This document shows, in pieces, positions 35,045 to 44,437 of a stretch of DNA of 64,000 nt. The DNA is from 34-65-8 sp964516135 (lineage in GTDB: Bacteria > Pseudomonadota > Alphaproteobacteria > Sphingomonadales > Sphingomonadaceae): contig CAZEWN010000016.1 in assembly GCA_964516135.1 (NCBI GenBank), forward strand, positions 14,048-78,047, given 5' to 3'. Under the pieces are notes generated by a model. That model ran no database searches. It saw only the letters and a list, made by a program, of their open reading frames with translations, and was not told the origin of the DNA. Position 1 is the stretch's first letter. Every line of letters begins with the position of its first letter. Position numbers and translations under genes: made by a program.

Positions 35045-35104
35045 ACGGGCGGCGCGCTGCTCGCCCAGGTATTGCCCGGGGGTTATGAAGGACGATAGTA
35101 ACCG

Positions 35105-37402
35105 ATGCGGATAGCGTGCCTGGGCGGAGGTCCGGCGGGCCTCTATTTCGCGATCGCGATGAAACTGCGCGACCCGGCGCACCATGTCGATGTATTCGAG
35201 CGCAACCGGGCCGGTGACACGTTCGGATGGGGCGTCGTATTTTCCGACCAGACGCTCGAAAACCTTACCGCCACCGATCCGGTGAGCGCCCGCACGATCG
35301 CCGAAGGCTTCGCGCATTGGGACGATATCGCGGTGACCAAGGATGGCCACACCGTCACGTCCGGCGGGCACGGTTTCATCGGTATCGGGCGCAAACGCCT
35401 GCTCCAGATCCTGCAGGCGCGCGCGGCGGAGCTTGGCGTCGCAATGCATTTCGAAACGGAGTTTTCCAGCGACCTGGCCGAATATGCCGACTACGACCTC
35501 GTCGTCGCGGCAGACGGGGTCAACAGCGCGGTCCGCGGCCGTTACCAAGATCGCTTCGCGGTCGATATCGACGTGCGCCGCAACAAGTTCATGTGGCTGG
35601 GCACGCGCCAGCAATTCGACGCTTTCGCCTTTATTTTCGAGCATACGCCGCACGGCTGGATGTGGGCACATGCCTATCGTTTCGATGGCGAAACATCGAC
35701 CTTCATCGTCGAATGCAGCCCGGAGACCTGGGAGGCGGCCGGGTTCGAGCAAATGGACCAGGCACAAGCAATCGCTGCGCTCGAGCGGATTTTCGCCGCG
35801 CACCTGGGCGGCCATCCGCTGATGTCCAACGCGGCACACCTGCGCGGATCGGCGAGCTGGATCAACTTCCGCCGCGTGTTGTGCCACAGCTGGTCGTTCG
35901 ACAACGTCGTCTTGCTGGGCGACGCCGCGCACACCGCGCACTTCTCGATAGGTTCCGGAACCAAGCTGGCGCTGGAAGACGCAATCAAGCTGGCCGAAGT
36001 GCTCGACCGTCCGGGACTTGACCAACGCCCCGCGCTGACCGCCGCACTCTTGGAATACGAGGAGGAACGGCGCACTGCGGTTCTCCGGATCCAGAACGCC
36101 GCGCGCAATTCCACCGAATGGTTCGAAACGCTGGACCGCTATCTCGATTTTGCGCCCGAACAGTTCGCCTATTCATTGCTGACACGCAGCCAGCGCGTGA
36201 GTCACGACAACTTGCGCCTGCGCGATCCGGCATGGCTGGCAAGCGCGGAGGCGTGGTTCTGGACTGGCGACGACGCCGCCAGCCAGCCGATCTTCGCGCC
36301 GCTGCGACTGGGCGAAATGGAGCTCGCCAATCGCCTCGTCATGGCCCCGATGCTGACCTACCGAGCGGAATCCGATGGGACGGCGAACGACTTCCATTTC
36401 GCGCACTACACGGCGCGCGCGCTGGGGGGCACGGGACTGATCATGACCGAGATGTTGGCCATATCCCCGGAGGGCCGCGCAACGCCCGCCTGCCCCGGGT
36501 TGTGGGACGAGGCGCAAATCGCGCAGTGGCGCCGGATCAACGACTTCATCAATGCCAACAGCGCTTCGCGTACCTGCGCGCAAATCGGCCACGCCGGGGC
36601 TCGCGCCGCATGCCGTGTGCCAGGGGGTGCGGTGGGGTATGACGAGCCGCTGGCGCAGCCATGGCCGATCGTGTCGGCTTCGCCCCACCCCTGGCGCGCC
36701 GGCGGGACCGTACCAACCGAGCTGGACGAGCAGGGGATCGACCGCCTGGTGGCGGACTTCGTGGCCGCGACCGAGCGCGCGGCACGGGCGGGATTCGACA
36801 TGCTGGAGATCCACGCCGGGCACGGCTTCCTGCTGTCGAGCTTCATCACACCAGTCATGAACCGACGCGCGGACCGGTTTGGCGGCACGCTCGCCAACCG
36901 CATGGCGGTGCCGCTGCGCGTGGTCGCGGCGGTGCGTGCCGCCTGGCCGGTCGAGCGCCCGCTCGCTGTGCGGATTTCCGCGACCGATTGGTGCGGGGAC
37001 GATGGCATCCAGCCCGCCGACGCAGTGGAAATCGCACGCCTGTTCAAGGCAGTGGGTGCCGACCTGGTCGATGTTTCCGCCGGCGAAACCGCGCCGGACG
37101 CGCGGCCGGTCTATGGCCGCATGTTCCAGACCCCGTTTGCCGATCGTATCCGCAACGAGGCGCGCATACCAGTGATCGCGGTCGGTAATATCGAGGATGC
37201 GGACCAGGCCAACTCCATCTTGCTGGCAGGGCGCGCCGACTTGATCGGTATCGGCCGCCCGCACCTCGCCAACCCGATGCTGGCGCTCCACATGGCAGCG
37301 CGCGCGGGATTTTCCGGCCATGGCGTACCCGCGCCGTATCGCCTCGGATTCGATCAGATGGTCCGGGCGCAACGCAAGGCGGCGGAGCAACTTCAGGCAT
37401 GA
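35105..37402 (+). CDS. bifunctional aminobenzoyl-CoA/salicylyl-CoA monooxygenase-reductase
   Basis: A 765-residue fusion. The N-terminal half (1-385) is a flavoprotein hydroxylase: FAD fingerprint CLGGGPAGLYFAIAMKL, DxVVAADGVNSAVR, and GDAAHTAHFSIGSGTKLALEDA. The C-terminal half (about 393-765) is an Old Yellow Enzyme-type FMN oxidoreductase (IFAPLRLGEMELANRLVMAPM, HAGHGFLLSSFITPVMNRR). This architecture is that of 2-aminobenzoyl-CoA monooxygenase/reductase of Azoarcus evansii and of salicylyl-CoA 5-hydroxylases. It would hydroxylate, and perhaps then reduce, an aryl-CoA ester. The 4-HBT thioesterase gene overlaps its stop. Confidence 0.9.
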   Translation: MRIACLGGGPAGLYFAIAMKLRDPAHHVDVFERNRAGDTFGWGVVFSDQTLENLTATDPVSARTIAEGFAHWDDIAVTKDGHTVTSGGHGFIGIGRKRLLQILQARAAELGVAMHFETEFSSDLAEYADYDLVVAADGVNSAVRGRYQDRFAVDIDVRRNKFMWLGTRQQFDAFAFIFEHTPHGWMWAHAYRFDGETSTFIVECSPETWEAAGFEQMDQAQAIAALERIFAAHLGGHPLMSNAAHLRGSASWINFRRVLCHSWSFDNVVLLGDAAHTAHFSIGSGTKLALEDAIKLAEVLDRPGLDQRPALTAALLEYEEERRTAVLRIQNAARNSTEWFETLDRYLDFAPEQFAYSLLTRSQRVSHDNLRLRDPAWLASAEAWFWTGDDAASQPIFAPLRLGEMELANRLVMAPMLTYRAESDGTANDFHFAHYTARALGGTGLIMTEMLAISPEGRATPACPGLWDEAQIAQWRRINDFINANSASRTCAQIGHAGARAACRVPGGAVGYDEPLAQPWPIVSASPHPWRAGGTVPTELDEQGIDRLVADFVAATERAARAGFDMLEIHAGHGFLLSSFITPVMNRRADRFGGTLANRMAVPLRVVAAVRAAWPVERPLAVRISATDWCGDDGIQPADAVEIARLFKAVGADLVDVSAGETAPDARPVYGRMFQTPFADRIRNEARIPVIAVGNIEDADQANSILLAGRADLIGIGRPHLANPMLALHMAARAGFSGHGVPAPYRLGFDQMVRAQRKAAEQLQA

Positions 37403-37812
37403 CCTTGCCGTTCGTTCACCACACCAGGGTCCGCTTCGCCCACGTCGATGGCGCGGGGATAGTGTTTTATCCGCGCTGGTTCGAGATGCTGAACGAAGCG
37501 ATGGAGGAATGGTTCGCCGGTCCGCTCGGCCGCGACTTCCACGCCCTGCACATCGAGGACCGCATCGGCACGCCGACGGTACGGCTGGAGTGCGATTTCG
37601 CGCACCCGGGGATGCTCGGCGACCGGATCGACATCGCGCTGGCGCCCGAGCGGGTGGGGACAAGCAGTTGCTCGCTGCGCTTCACATTCGGGCGCGGGGA
37701 TGAGACGCTGCTGTCAGGCCTTGCCATCCTGGTTTGCATGGACCTCGAGACGCAGCGCAGCAGGCCCTGGCCCGACTCCATCGGCGCGGCGATGCGCGCG
37801 GCGCTCGCCTAA
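37399..37812 (+). CDS. acyl-CoA thioesterase, 4-hydroxybenzoyl-CoA thioesterase type
   Basis: A 137-residue hotdog-fold enzyme. The motif HVDGAGIVFYPRWFEMLNEAMEEWF holds Asp17, matching the catalytic Asp17 of the Pseudomonas 4-hydroxybenzoyl-CoA thioesterase. It probably releases the free acid from the product of the upstream monooxygenase, to which it is translationally coupled (ATGA). Its end overlaps the convergent cytochrome b561 gene by a few bases. Confidence 0.92.
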   Translation: MTLPFVHHTRVRFAHVDGAGIVFYPRWFEMLNEAMEEWFAGPLGRDFHALHIEDRIGTPTVRLECDFAHPGMLGDRIDIALAPERVGTSSCSLRFTFGRGDETLLSGLAILVCMDLETQRSRPWPDSIGAAMRAALA

Positions 37813-38354
37813 TCCGGCCCTCCCCCACTGAACCACATCCGGCCCGCCAGCCCGTCCCGCCGCACGAGATGATACATCCAGCCCACGACATGAAGGGCGA
37901 GTACCGCCAATAAAACGCCGGAAAACAGTGCATGACCGGCATAAGGCGCGATGCCCGACCAATCCGTCGGCAGGCGCACCGCTTCGCCGCCCAGCAGCGG
38001 CAGGATCCCTGCTAGCTGCGCCGTCCCCAGCCCCGTCATCACCATCGCCAGGACAAGCACGTACAGCAGGCCGTGACTTAACGCCGTGATCCATCGCAGC
38101 GGCCCGGCCGCATGGGCGGGCGCCGGCCGCGGTTTGGCGAGGCGAACCGTAATCCGCGCCAGCATGAGCACGAGGATCGCGATTCCGCCGAGCATATGCC
38201 ACCGCAGCACCGCTGCCTTGCCCGCATCGGCATTGTCCATGCCGTCGAGTACCAGCATGCCCACAGCCAGGTTGCCGACGATAAGGACGGCAATCAGCCA
38301 ATGCAGCACCACCAGCGCGGGGTGGTAGCGTCCGACCTTCGGGTTCGCGCGCAT
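37809..38354 (-). CDS. cytochrome b561 family protein
   Basis: A 181-residue inner-membrane di-heme cytochrome with four membrane helices. Candidate heme His residues are in VVLHWLIAVLI, RWHMLGGIA, SHGLLYVLV and ALHVVGWMYH. It moves electrons across the membrane. Its ATG shares one base with the stop of the TonB-receptor gene, so the two are translationally coupled, which suggests that it supports handling of the imported ligand, for example by reduction. Confidence 0.9.
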   Translation of the reverse strand: MRANPKVGRYHPALVVLHWLIAVLIVGNLAVGMLVLDGMDNADAGKAAVLRWHMLGGIAILVLMLARITVRLAKPRPAPAHAAGPLRWITALSHGLLYVLVLAMVMTGLGTAQLAGILPLLGGEAVRLPTDWSGIAPYAGHALFSGVLLAVLALHVVGWMYHLVRRDGLAGRMWFSGGGPD

Positions 38355-40624
38355 CAGAACCTCGCGTCCAGTTCGAGGCCCCATTCACGCGGTCGACCGA
38401 CCCCGCCGAAAGCGACGCCGTTGCCCGACCTGCTGTCCTGGGCATTCGTGAGGTATTCGCGATCCGTCACATTGGTGCCGAACAGCGAAACACGGAAACG
38501 TTCGTCGGGCAGCACCCAGGTCGCGCGCAGGTTGAGCAGTCCATAACCCGGTTGGCGCTCGAGCGGATCGGCCTCCAGCTGGAACGACACCTCGGACCGC
38601 CATTGCCAGTCCGCCCGCATCTGGATTTCACCCGCGCCCGCGAGCGGCTGACGAAATTCACCCGAAAGTGAGTAAGTCCATGCCGGCGTCAGGGGCAGCG
38701 GCGTATCGAGCGTGATCCCGGCCACTTGTGGGGACAAGCGGCGATAGCCCCCGTCCAGGTGCCCGACACTGGCGCGTAGCGCGAGCCGATCAAACAGGTT
38801 GGCGTCGGCCTCCACCTCGAACCCGCGAATGCGGGAATCGCCCGCGTTGCGCGTTTCGAACAGGCCCGACACCGCCGTGAACACCAGCAGTTGCTGATCC
38901 TCGTAATCCGACTGGAAGACCGCGCCGTTCAGCCGCAAACGGCGATCGAACAGTTCGGTCTTGAGGCCCAGTTCATAGGTTTGCACCGATTCCGCGTCGA
39001 ACGAGATGATCTGCTGCGACGAGGGGCGCCCGTTGAAGCCGCCCGACTTGAAACCTTCGGCGTAGCTCGCATAGGCGCGCACACGGTCGGCCAACCGCAA
39101 GTTGACCCCGACGCGCGGGGTGACAGAGCTGAACGTCTCGCTGACCTTGGTGTAAGGCAAGGCGACGCGGGTCTGGCCGGGCGCCGGCATCACGAATGGC
39201 GGCAGCACGGTGACGACGCCGTCGCGATTGTCGAGGACCGAATCGTTGGCCTGATCCTTTGTTTCCGTGGTCCACCGCAATCCGCCGAAAACCTCGATGC
39301 TGCTGGTTATCGCCCAGGTCGCCTGCCCGAAACCGGCGAGCGATTCCACATCCAGCCAGATATTGTTCCGCGACCGCAGGCAGCGATCGACCAGCCGTGG
39401 CTGGTCGGTGCCGGTGCACAGCGTCACGTTGTTGAAAGCGCTTTCGTTGAAATAATAGAACCCGACCAGGTAATCGATGCTGTTGCCGATACCACCCGAC
39501 ACCTGCAGTTCCTGACTTATCTGGCGTTGGCGCAGTTCGCTCGCATTATCGTAAAGGACGAAACCGGTGCCGTCGAAGTCGGTCGAGGCCGTTTCGGTGA
39601 AGCGACGCCAGGCGGTGATCGATTTCAGCGTGGCGCCGCCCAGATCCCCGGTCATCGTCAGACTGGCCCCGCCATTGTCGATATCGAGCCGGGCCGGGGC
39701 GGAGGCGAAATTGGCGCGCCGATCGTCGGACCGATCCGCGCCAACCCCGGCGGGAAAAGGCACGCCGGTTGGCGATACGCCCGGCCGGAAGAATGGTCGC
39801 CCGGGCGGCGGGATCGGAATGGTGATGCCTGCCCCCGGATTGAAGCCCAGCAGCACCTGGTGCGAAGGCGTGTTGCGGCCGCGCTGATAATCGCCCTGGA
39901 GCACTAGCGAGAACGCGGCGCCCAGGTCGTACTTCAGCTTCAACCGGGCGCCCAGCTCGCTGACATCTCCAAAGGTCTCGCCGCTGTAGACGTTACGTCC
40001 CCACCCCTTCTGGTTACGGGTAAAACCGGTGGCGCGCAGCGCGGCGGTATCCGACAATGGCAAGTTGAAGGCCGCGGAAACGTCATAGCGATCACGGCTG
40101 CCGATCACTGCGCGCACGCGCGCTGACGTTTCGGTCATGCTCGGATCGATCGTGATCAGGTTGACCGCGCCGCCGATCGTGTTGCGACCGAACAAGGTTC
40201 CCTGCGGCCCGCGCAACACTTCCAGGCGGGCAAGGTCGAGCAAGTCGACCGACGATCCTTGCACACGGGCGATATAGACATCGTCGACATAGACCCCGAC
40301 GCCTGGATCGAGCGCGATCGAATTGTCGAGCTGCCCGACCCCGCGGATGAAGAAGCCCCCAAAGCTGCCGCCGGTGGGACCAGTGGTCACAGCAACGTTT
40401 GGCGCGTGGGTGACGGCGTCGGCGACATCGCCCGCACCGCGCGCCTCCAGCGTCGCGCCGGAAATGGCGGTAACCGAAACGGGCACGTCCTGGATGCTCT
40501 GTTCAGTGCGCTGCGCGGTGACGATTATCTCGTCACCCGGCGCTTGATCGAACTGGGCAGCGGCAGCCCAAGCCGGTGCGGCGGTCCCGGCCAGCATGGC
40601 AGCAAGCAGGCACGATTTCCTCAT
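38354..40624 (-). CDS. TonB-dependent outer-membrane receptor
   Basis: A 756-residue receptor with a signal peptide (cleavage near AWA|AAA). The TonB-box region and plug start are DEIIVTAQRTEQSIQDVPVSVTAISG, followed by the plug segment RLEVLRGPQGTLFGRNTIGGAVN. The 22-strand barrel ends in ELDARF with a terminal Phe. It would import a substrate of the surrounding catabolic cluster. GGAGAG lies 6 bases before the ATG at 40624. No Fur-like operator was seen upstream, which argues against a pure siderophore role. Confidence 0.93.
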   Translation of the reverse strand: MRKSCLLAAMLAGTAAPAWAAAAQFDQAPGDEIIVTAQRTEQSIQDVPVSVTAISGATLEARGAGDVADAVTHAPNVAVTTGPTGGSFGGFFIRGVGQLDNSIALDPGVGVYVDDVYIARVQGSSVDLLDLARLEVLRGPQGTLFGRNTIGGAVNLITIDPSMTETSARVRAVIGSRDRYDVSAAFNLPLSDTAALRATGFTRNQKGWGRNVYSGETFGDVSELGARLKLKYDLGAAFSLVLQGDYQRGRNTPSHQVLLGFNPGAGITIPIPPPGRPFFRPGVSPTGVPFPAGVGADRSDDRRANFASAPARLDIDNGGASLTMTGDLGGATLKSITAWRRFTETASTDFDGTGFVLYDNASELRQRQISQELQVSGGIGNSIDYLVGFYYFNESAFNNVTLCTGTDQPRLVDRCLRSRNNIWLDVESLAGFGQATWAITSSIEVFGGLRWTTETKDQANDSVLDNRDGVVTVLPPFVMPAPGQTRVALPYTKVSETFSSVTPRVGVNLRLADRVRAYASYAEGFKSGGFNGRPSSQQIISFDAESVQTYELGLKTELFDRRLRLNGAVFQSDYEDQQLLVFTAVSGLFETRNAGDSRIRGFEVEADANLFDRLALRASVGHLDGGYRRLSPQVAGITLDTPLPLTPAWTYSLSGEFRQPLAGAGEIQMRADWQWRSEVSFQLEADPLERQPGYGLLNLRATWVLPDERFRVSLFGTNVTDREYLTNAQDSRSGNGVAFGGVGRPREWGLELDARF

Positions 40625-40686
40625 GTTCTCTCCTCTGTTGTGCGCGACGTGGCAATCTGTGCTGCCCACGAAGCGGGAGCGCCCGA

Positions 40687-41610
40687 TCAGGGCATCGGCT
40701 TGGCAATTCCGGGGGTTGCAACCTTTCGCGGGGTGGCGGCCGCCGGTCCGGTGAAGCGATCCCGATAATCGTGGACGAACTGGTCCATCGTTCGTGGTGG
40801 GCGGCCGAGCAGGTGGCCGAGGGTATCGGTCATCGGCGCGTTCTTGCCGAACCGTGTCAAAGAATAGACGATGGTCATGAACAGCAGGGTGTCCCAGGTC
40901 ACCCTGGGGCCGACCCGCCACCAGAACGCTGGTATCGAAGGCGATGGGTAGCGAATCGTCCGCCCCAGCTCCGCACTGAATATCCGCGCCACCGCATGAT
41001 AATCGAGCAGTTCGGGACCGGTGAGGGTATAGGCCTGCCCCGCATGCCGGGCGGGATCGGAGAGCACCTGCACGGCGACTTCGGCAACATCGCGGCTGTC
41101 CACGAAACTTGTCAGCCCGCGCCCGGCGGGCACGAAAATCTCGTCATGGCGCGCCACGTCGACAGCGTGCGTGGTGATGTCCCGGCACATGTTCTGGGCG
41201 AAGAATGCCGCGCGCAGGAACGTGTGCGACACGCCGGATTGTGCGATTGCGCGTTCGACCGTGTGATGGGGGACGGCCCGCATCGTGTCGGCACCCGGCA
41301 CGGTAAGATAGACGATATGCTCAACCCCGGCCGCCGCGGCCGCCTCGATGAATGGAACCATCCATTTGCGGGCGGTGCGGGGATGGGGGAGCGGGAACAG
41401 CAGGAACAGCCGGGTCACGCCGTCCAGCGCGCTGGACCAGGTCGCCGGGTCGCCATAGTCGAACCGGACCACGTCCACCTTGTCACCATAAACGTCGATG
41501 ATGCGCGCGGGCGTGTGGGCCGCGACGCGGAACGGCAACGTCCCTGCCTCGGCAAGCTGGCGAACCAGTTCCGTGCCCACATTGCCGTTGGGTCCTGTCA
41601 CCAGGATCAT
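40687..41610 (-). CDS. NmrA-like NAD(P)-binding protein (atypical SDR)
   Basis: A 307-residue Rossmann-fold protein. The nucleotide-binding motif is VTGPNGNVGTELVRQL near the N-terminus, and the middle has HIVYLTVPGADTMRAVPHHTVERAI without a standard YxxxK dyad, as in NmrA/atypical SDRs. It may be a redox sensor or a reductase. The ATG at 41610 is chosen over an in-frame upstream extension. It follows the CoA-ligase gene by 87 bp. Confidence 0.82.
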   Translation of the reverse strand: MILVTGPNGNVGTELVRQLAEAGTLPFRVAAHTPARIIDVYGDKVDVVRFDYGDPATWSSALDGVTRLFLLFPLPHPRTARKWMVPFIEAAAAAGVEHIVYLTVPGADTMRAVPHHTVERAIAQSGVSHTFLRAAFFAQNMCRDITTHAVDVARHDEIFVPAGRGLTSFVDSRDVAEVAVQVLSDPARHAGQAYTLTGPELLDYHAVARIFSAELGRTIRYPSPSIPAFWWRVGPRVTWDTLLFMTIVYSLTRFGKNAPMTDTLGHLLGRPPRTMDQFVHDYRDRFTGPAAATPRKVATPGIAKPMP

Positions 41611-41697
41611 GCGCTGCCCCCGATAGCCATATGGGATAGTGTCACACCGCCCCACCGCCCCGGTTACGAAAACGGGGGTGGCAGGCATGAGGCAGGG

Positions 41698-43368
41698 TTA
41701 GGGCTTCGGGGGCGCGACTCCGCGCGGATCGGCCTGTCGCAACAAGTGTCGCTGGATCTTCCCGGTCGCGGTGCGCGGCAGGCTGGGCACGAAGGTGATC
41801 AGGCGCGGATACTTGTAAGGCGCGATGCGCGCCTTGACGTAATCCTGCAAGGCGAGGACGAGTTCTTCGCCAGCAGCGGCATCTTCGGCCAGCACGATCA
41901 CTGCCTTGACGACTGTGCCGCGCGCTGGGTCGGGCGCGCCGACGACGGCACATTCCGCCACCGCCGGATGCGAAAGGAGCGCGGCTTCGACCTCTGGCGG
42001 CGCGATGTTGTAGCCGGACGAAATGATCATGTCGTCGGCGCGCGCCAGATACCAGAAATACCCCTGATCATCGAGCCGATAGGTATCGCCGGTAACGTTC
42101 CAGCCATTGACGACATAGGCCGCCTGGCGGGTGTCGTCGAGATAGCGGCAGCCGGTCGGTCCCTTGACCGCCAGGCGCCCCACCCCGCTGGACAGCGGCT
42201 TGCCATCATCGTCGAGGACGCAGGCCTGATAATGGGGCAGCGCGCGGCCCGTTGCGCCCGGCCTGATGTCTGCTCCGCTGGCGGCAATGAAGATATGCAT
42301 CATCTCGGTCGCGCCGATGCCATCGACCAGTTCCAGCCCGGTCGCCTCGCGCCAGGCCCGCCAGGTTGCCTCGGGAAGATGTTCGCCGGCCGATACACAA
42401 CCCCGGAGCGAGCCGAGATCATGCCCCGCCGTGCCATGCGCCAGCATTGCCTTGTAGGCGGTCGGCGCGGTGAACAGCATGGTAACCCGATGCCGCTCGA
42501 TCGCGGCAAGCATGCCCGCCGGGCTCGCATCGGTGAGCATCAGCGCCGTGCCGCGAAAGTAGAGCGGAAAGAGCAGCAAGCCGCCCAGGCCGAAGGTAAA
42601 CGCCAGCGGCGGCGTGCCGGTCCATACGTCGCCCGGTCGCGGCGCAAGCATCGGCCCGGCGAAGCAAATCGCGGGATAGATCAGATCACGGTGGAAATGC
42701 ACCGTTGCCTTCGGATTGCCGGTGGTTCCGGACGTAAACGCGATCAGCGCCGGATCTTCGGCCCGGGTGTCGGCGGGCACGCGGCATGGCCCGATGCCCT
42801 CCAGCGCAGCTTCCAGCGCGCCGGTGCCGGCGTCACCATCGTAGAACCACGCCTTCAGGTCAGGCCGCTCCAGTCCGTCGAAGCCTTCGCGCGAACCGGT
42901 ATCGATGATCGCGTGCGTAATCGCCGCCTTGTCGATCAGGACGTTCAGTTCGCCCGCGCGCAGCATCGGCATGGCGGCCACGACGATGCCACCCGCCTTT
43001 ACGATCCCCGCCCAGGCCGCTGCCAGCATCACACCATTACGCCCGACCAGCAGAACGCGGTTGCCGGGTATCAGCCCCTCGCGTTCCACCAGCAGCGTGG
43101 CAATCCCGTCGGAACGATCTTTCAAGCCGCGGTAAGTCAGGCTCGCTTGGTCGCTCATCACCGCGACACGCTCGCCCTCGCCATCCTCGACCGCGCGATC
43201 AATCAGCCAGGCCGCTGCATTGAACCGTTTCGGTAAGGCAAGCTCTGGCGCGCCTGTCGCCAGCTCGGGCCACGCCGACCGGGGCGGCAGATGGCGCGCG
43301 ACGAAATCGTCGTAAAGCGCAGGCGGGGCAAGCTCGGGGGGCGACAGCGGGGCGCGGGTCGATGCCAT
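41698..43368 (-). CDS. aryl-CoA ligase, benzoate/2-aminobenzoate-CoA ligase type
   Basis: A 556-residue ANL-superfamily ligase. The AMP-binding P-loop is IAFTSGTTGNPKATVHFHRD. The A8 hinge follows GWNVTGDTYRLDDQGYFWYLARADDMI, and the catalytic Lys is in PRTATGKIQRHLLR. It closely resembles benzoate- and 2-aminobenzoate-CoA ligases (PPALYDDFVARHLP start). It would activate an aromatic acid for the CoA-dependent monooxygenase. The start at 43368 is chosen; an ATG at 43437 is possible. It is transcribed divergently from the LysR gene. Confidence 0.9.
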   Translation of the reverse strand: MASTRAPLSPPELAPPALYDDFVARHLPPRSAWPELATGAPELALPKRFNAAAWLIDRAVEDGEGERVAVMSDQASLTYRGLKDRSDGIATLLVEREGLIPGNRVLLVGRNGVMLAAAWAGIVKAGGIVVAAMPMLRAGELNVLIDKAAITHAIIDTGSREGFDGLERPDLKAWFYDGDAGTGALEAALEGIGPCRVPADTRAEDPALIAFTSGTTGNPKATVHFHRDLIYPAICFAGPMLAPRPGDVWTGTPPLAFTFGLGGLLLFPLYFRGTALMLTDASPAGMLAAIERHRVTMLFTAPTAYKAMLAHGTAGHDLGSLRGCVSAGEHLPEATWRAWREATGLELVDGIGATEMMHIFIAASGADIRPGATGRALPHYQACVLDDDGKPLSSGVGRLAVKGPTGCRYLDDTRQAAYVVNGWNVTGDTYRLDDQGYFWYLARADDMIISSGYNIAPPEVEAALLSHPAVAECAVVGAPDPARGTVVKAVIVLAEDAAAGEELVLALQDYVKARIAPYKYPRLITFVPSLPRTATGKIQRHLLRQADPRGVAPPKP

Positions 43369-43525
43369 TGCCGCAAGGTGCCGCCTGGCCAGCCTCGCGC
43401 GCGCATAGAAAGCCCGACGCGCCCCGCGACTTGTTTTCATGGCCCATGGCGTGCAACGGATTGGCCAGGGCCGCGCGATTTCTGCCATGCTTCGGGCATA
43501 CGGCGGCAGCGGGAGACTTGAGCAC

Positions 43526-44437
43526 GTGCTGGAATCGCGCCGATTGCGGCAGTTCCTGGCCATTTACGAACTCGGCAGCATCGGTCAGGCCGCCGAACGC
43601 CTGCTGCTGACCCAGCCGGCCTTGTCCAAATCGTTGCGCAGCCTGGAAGACGAACTTGGCGTCCGCCTGTTCGATCGCACGCCCGTGGGCGTGGTGGCGA
43701 CCGTGTTTGGTGAAGCGCTGGCCATGCATGCCAAAAGCATCGAGGCGCAGCTACGACAAGCGGAGGCCGCGATCGGCGCCCTGCGTGGGCAGGCGAAGGG
43801 GCACGTGGTGGTCGGCATCGGGCCAAGCATGGCCCCCAATCTGATGCCGATGGTCGCCTTGTCGCTGCAGCGCCGCAACCCCGGCATCGAGCTGTCCGTG
43901 GTGGAAGGGCTGGTCGACGACCTGGTGCCCCAGCTGCGGCGGGGGCAGATCGATGTGATCGTCGGTTCCTGGCCCCGGCTGGCGGATCCGAGCTTCGCGA
44001 CCGAAGTCATCTCGACTGACGATCTTTGCGTGTTCGCCCGGTCGCAGCATCCCCTGGTCGAGGCCGGGGCGCCGCTGTCGCTGGAATTGCTTGCCGCGCA
44101 GGCCTGGGCTCTTCCCCCCGCCACGCAGAAGTGGCGCCAGCACTTCGATGGGCTGTTCGTCGAACGCGGGCTCACCCCGCCCGAACCCGCCGTCACCAGC
44201 ACTTCGGCCAGCTTCATAAAGGGGGTCCTGCGCGAAAGCGACTACCTCAGCTTCCTGCCTCGGTTGCTGGTGGAGGCGGATGACCCCGTCCTTGTCGCGC
44301 TGCCGGTCGCCGCTGACTGGCCGCGCCCCGATGTGTCCATGAGCTTTCGCGAGCGCGCGTTGCTGAAGGCGCCAGTGGCGGAACTGGTTCAGGTCCTGCG
44401 CGCATCGGGTCAGGAACTGCCGCTGCTGGGCGTCTAG
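43526..44437 (+). CDS. LysR-family transcriptional regulator
   Basis: A 303-residue LTTR. The winged helix-turn-helix is LRQFLAIYELGSIGQAAERLLLTQPALSKSLRSLEDELGVRLFDRTP, and the effector-binding domain follows from about residue 90. The GTG at 43526 (VLESRRLRQF) with GGGAGA upstream is chosen as start; ATG at 43487 or 43439 would add a leader. It is divergent from the CoA-ligase gene across 157 bp and probably controls it and the catabolic operon. Confidence 0.88.
   Translation: MLESRRLRQFLAIYELGSIGQAAERLLLTQPALSKSLRSLEDELGVRLFDRTPVGVVATVFGEALAMHAKSIEAQLRQAEAAIGALRGQAKGHVVVGIGPSMAPNLMPMVALSLQRRNPGIELSVVEGLVDDLVPQLRRGQIDVIVGSWPRLADPSFATEVISTDDLCVFARSQHPLVEAGAPLSLELLAAQAWALPPATQKWRQHFDGLFVERGLTPPEPAVTSTSASFIKGVLRESDYLSFLPRLLVEADDPVLVALPVAADWPRPDVSMSFRERALLKAPVAELVQVLRASGQELPLLGV

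Noticed and set aside
35044..37402. Treating the monooxygenase-reductase as two genes fused by a sequencing error
   Set aside because: The two-domain fusion of 765 residues is the normal form of aminobenzoyl-CoA monooxygenase/reductase; no frame break is seen.
40576..43236. Open frame of 886 codons on the plus strand opposite the NmrA and CoA-ligase genes
   Set aside because: Long antisense frames are common in GC-rich DNA; the product is Arg/His/Gly-rich with no domain, while the minus strand has clear NmrA-like and ANL-ligase motifs.
43483..43498. TGCC-N8-GGCA as a LysR binding site in the ligase/LysR gap
   Set aside because: The arms are only 4 bases and the T-N11-A form is not met; it is too weak to list as a feature.
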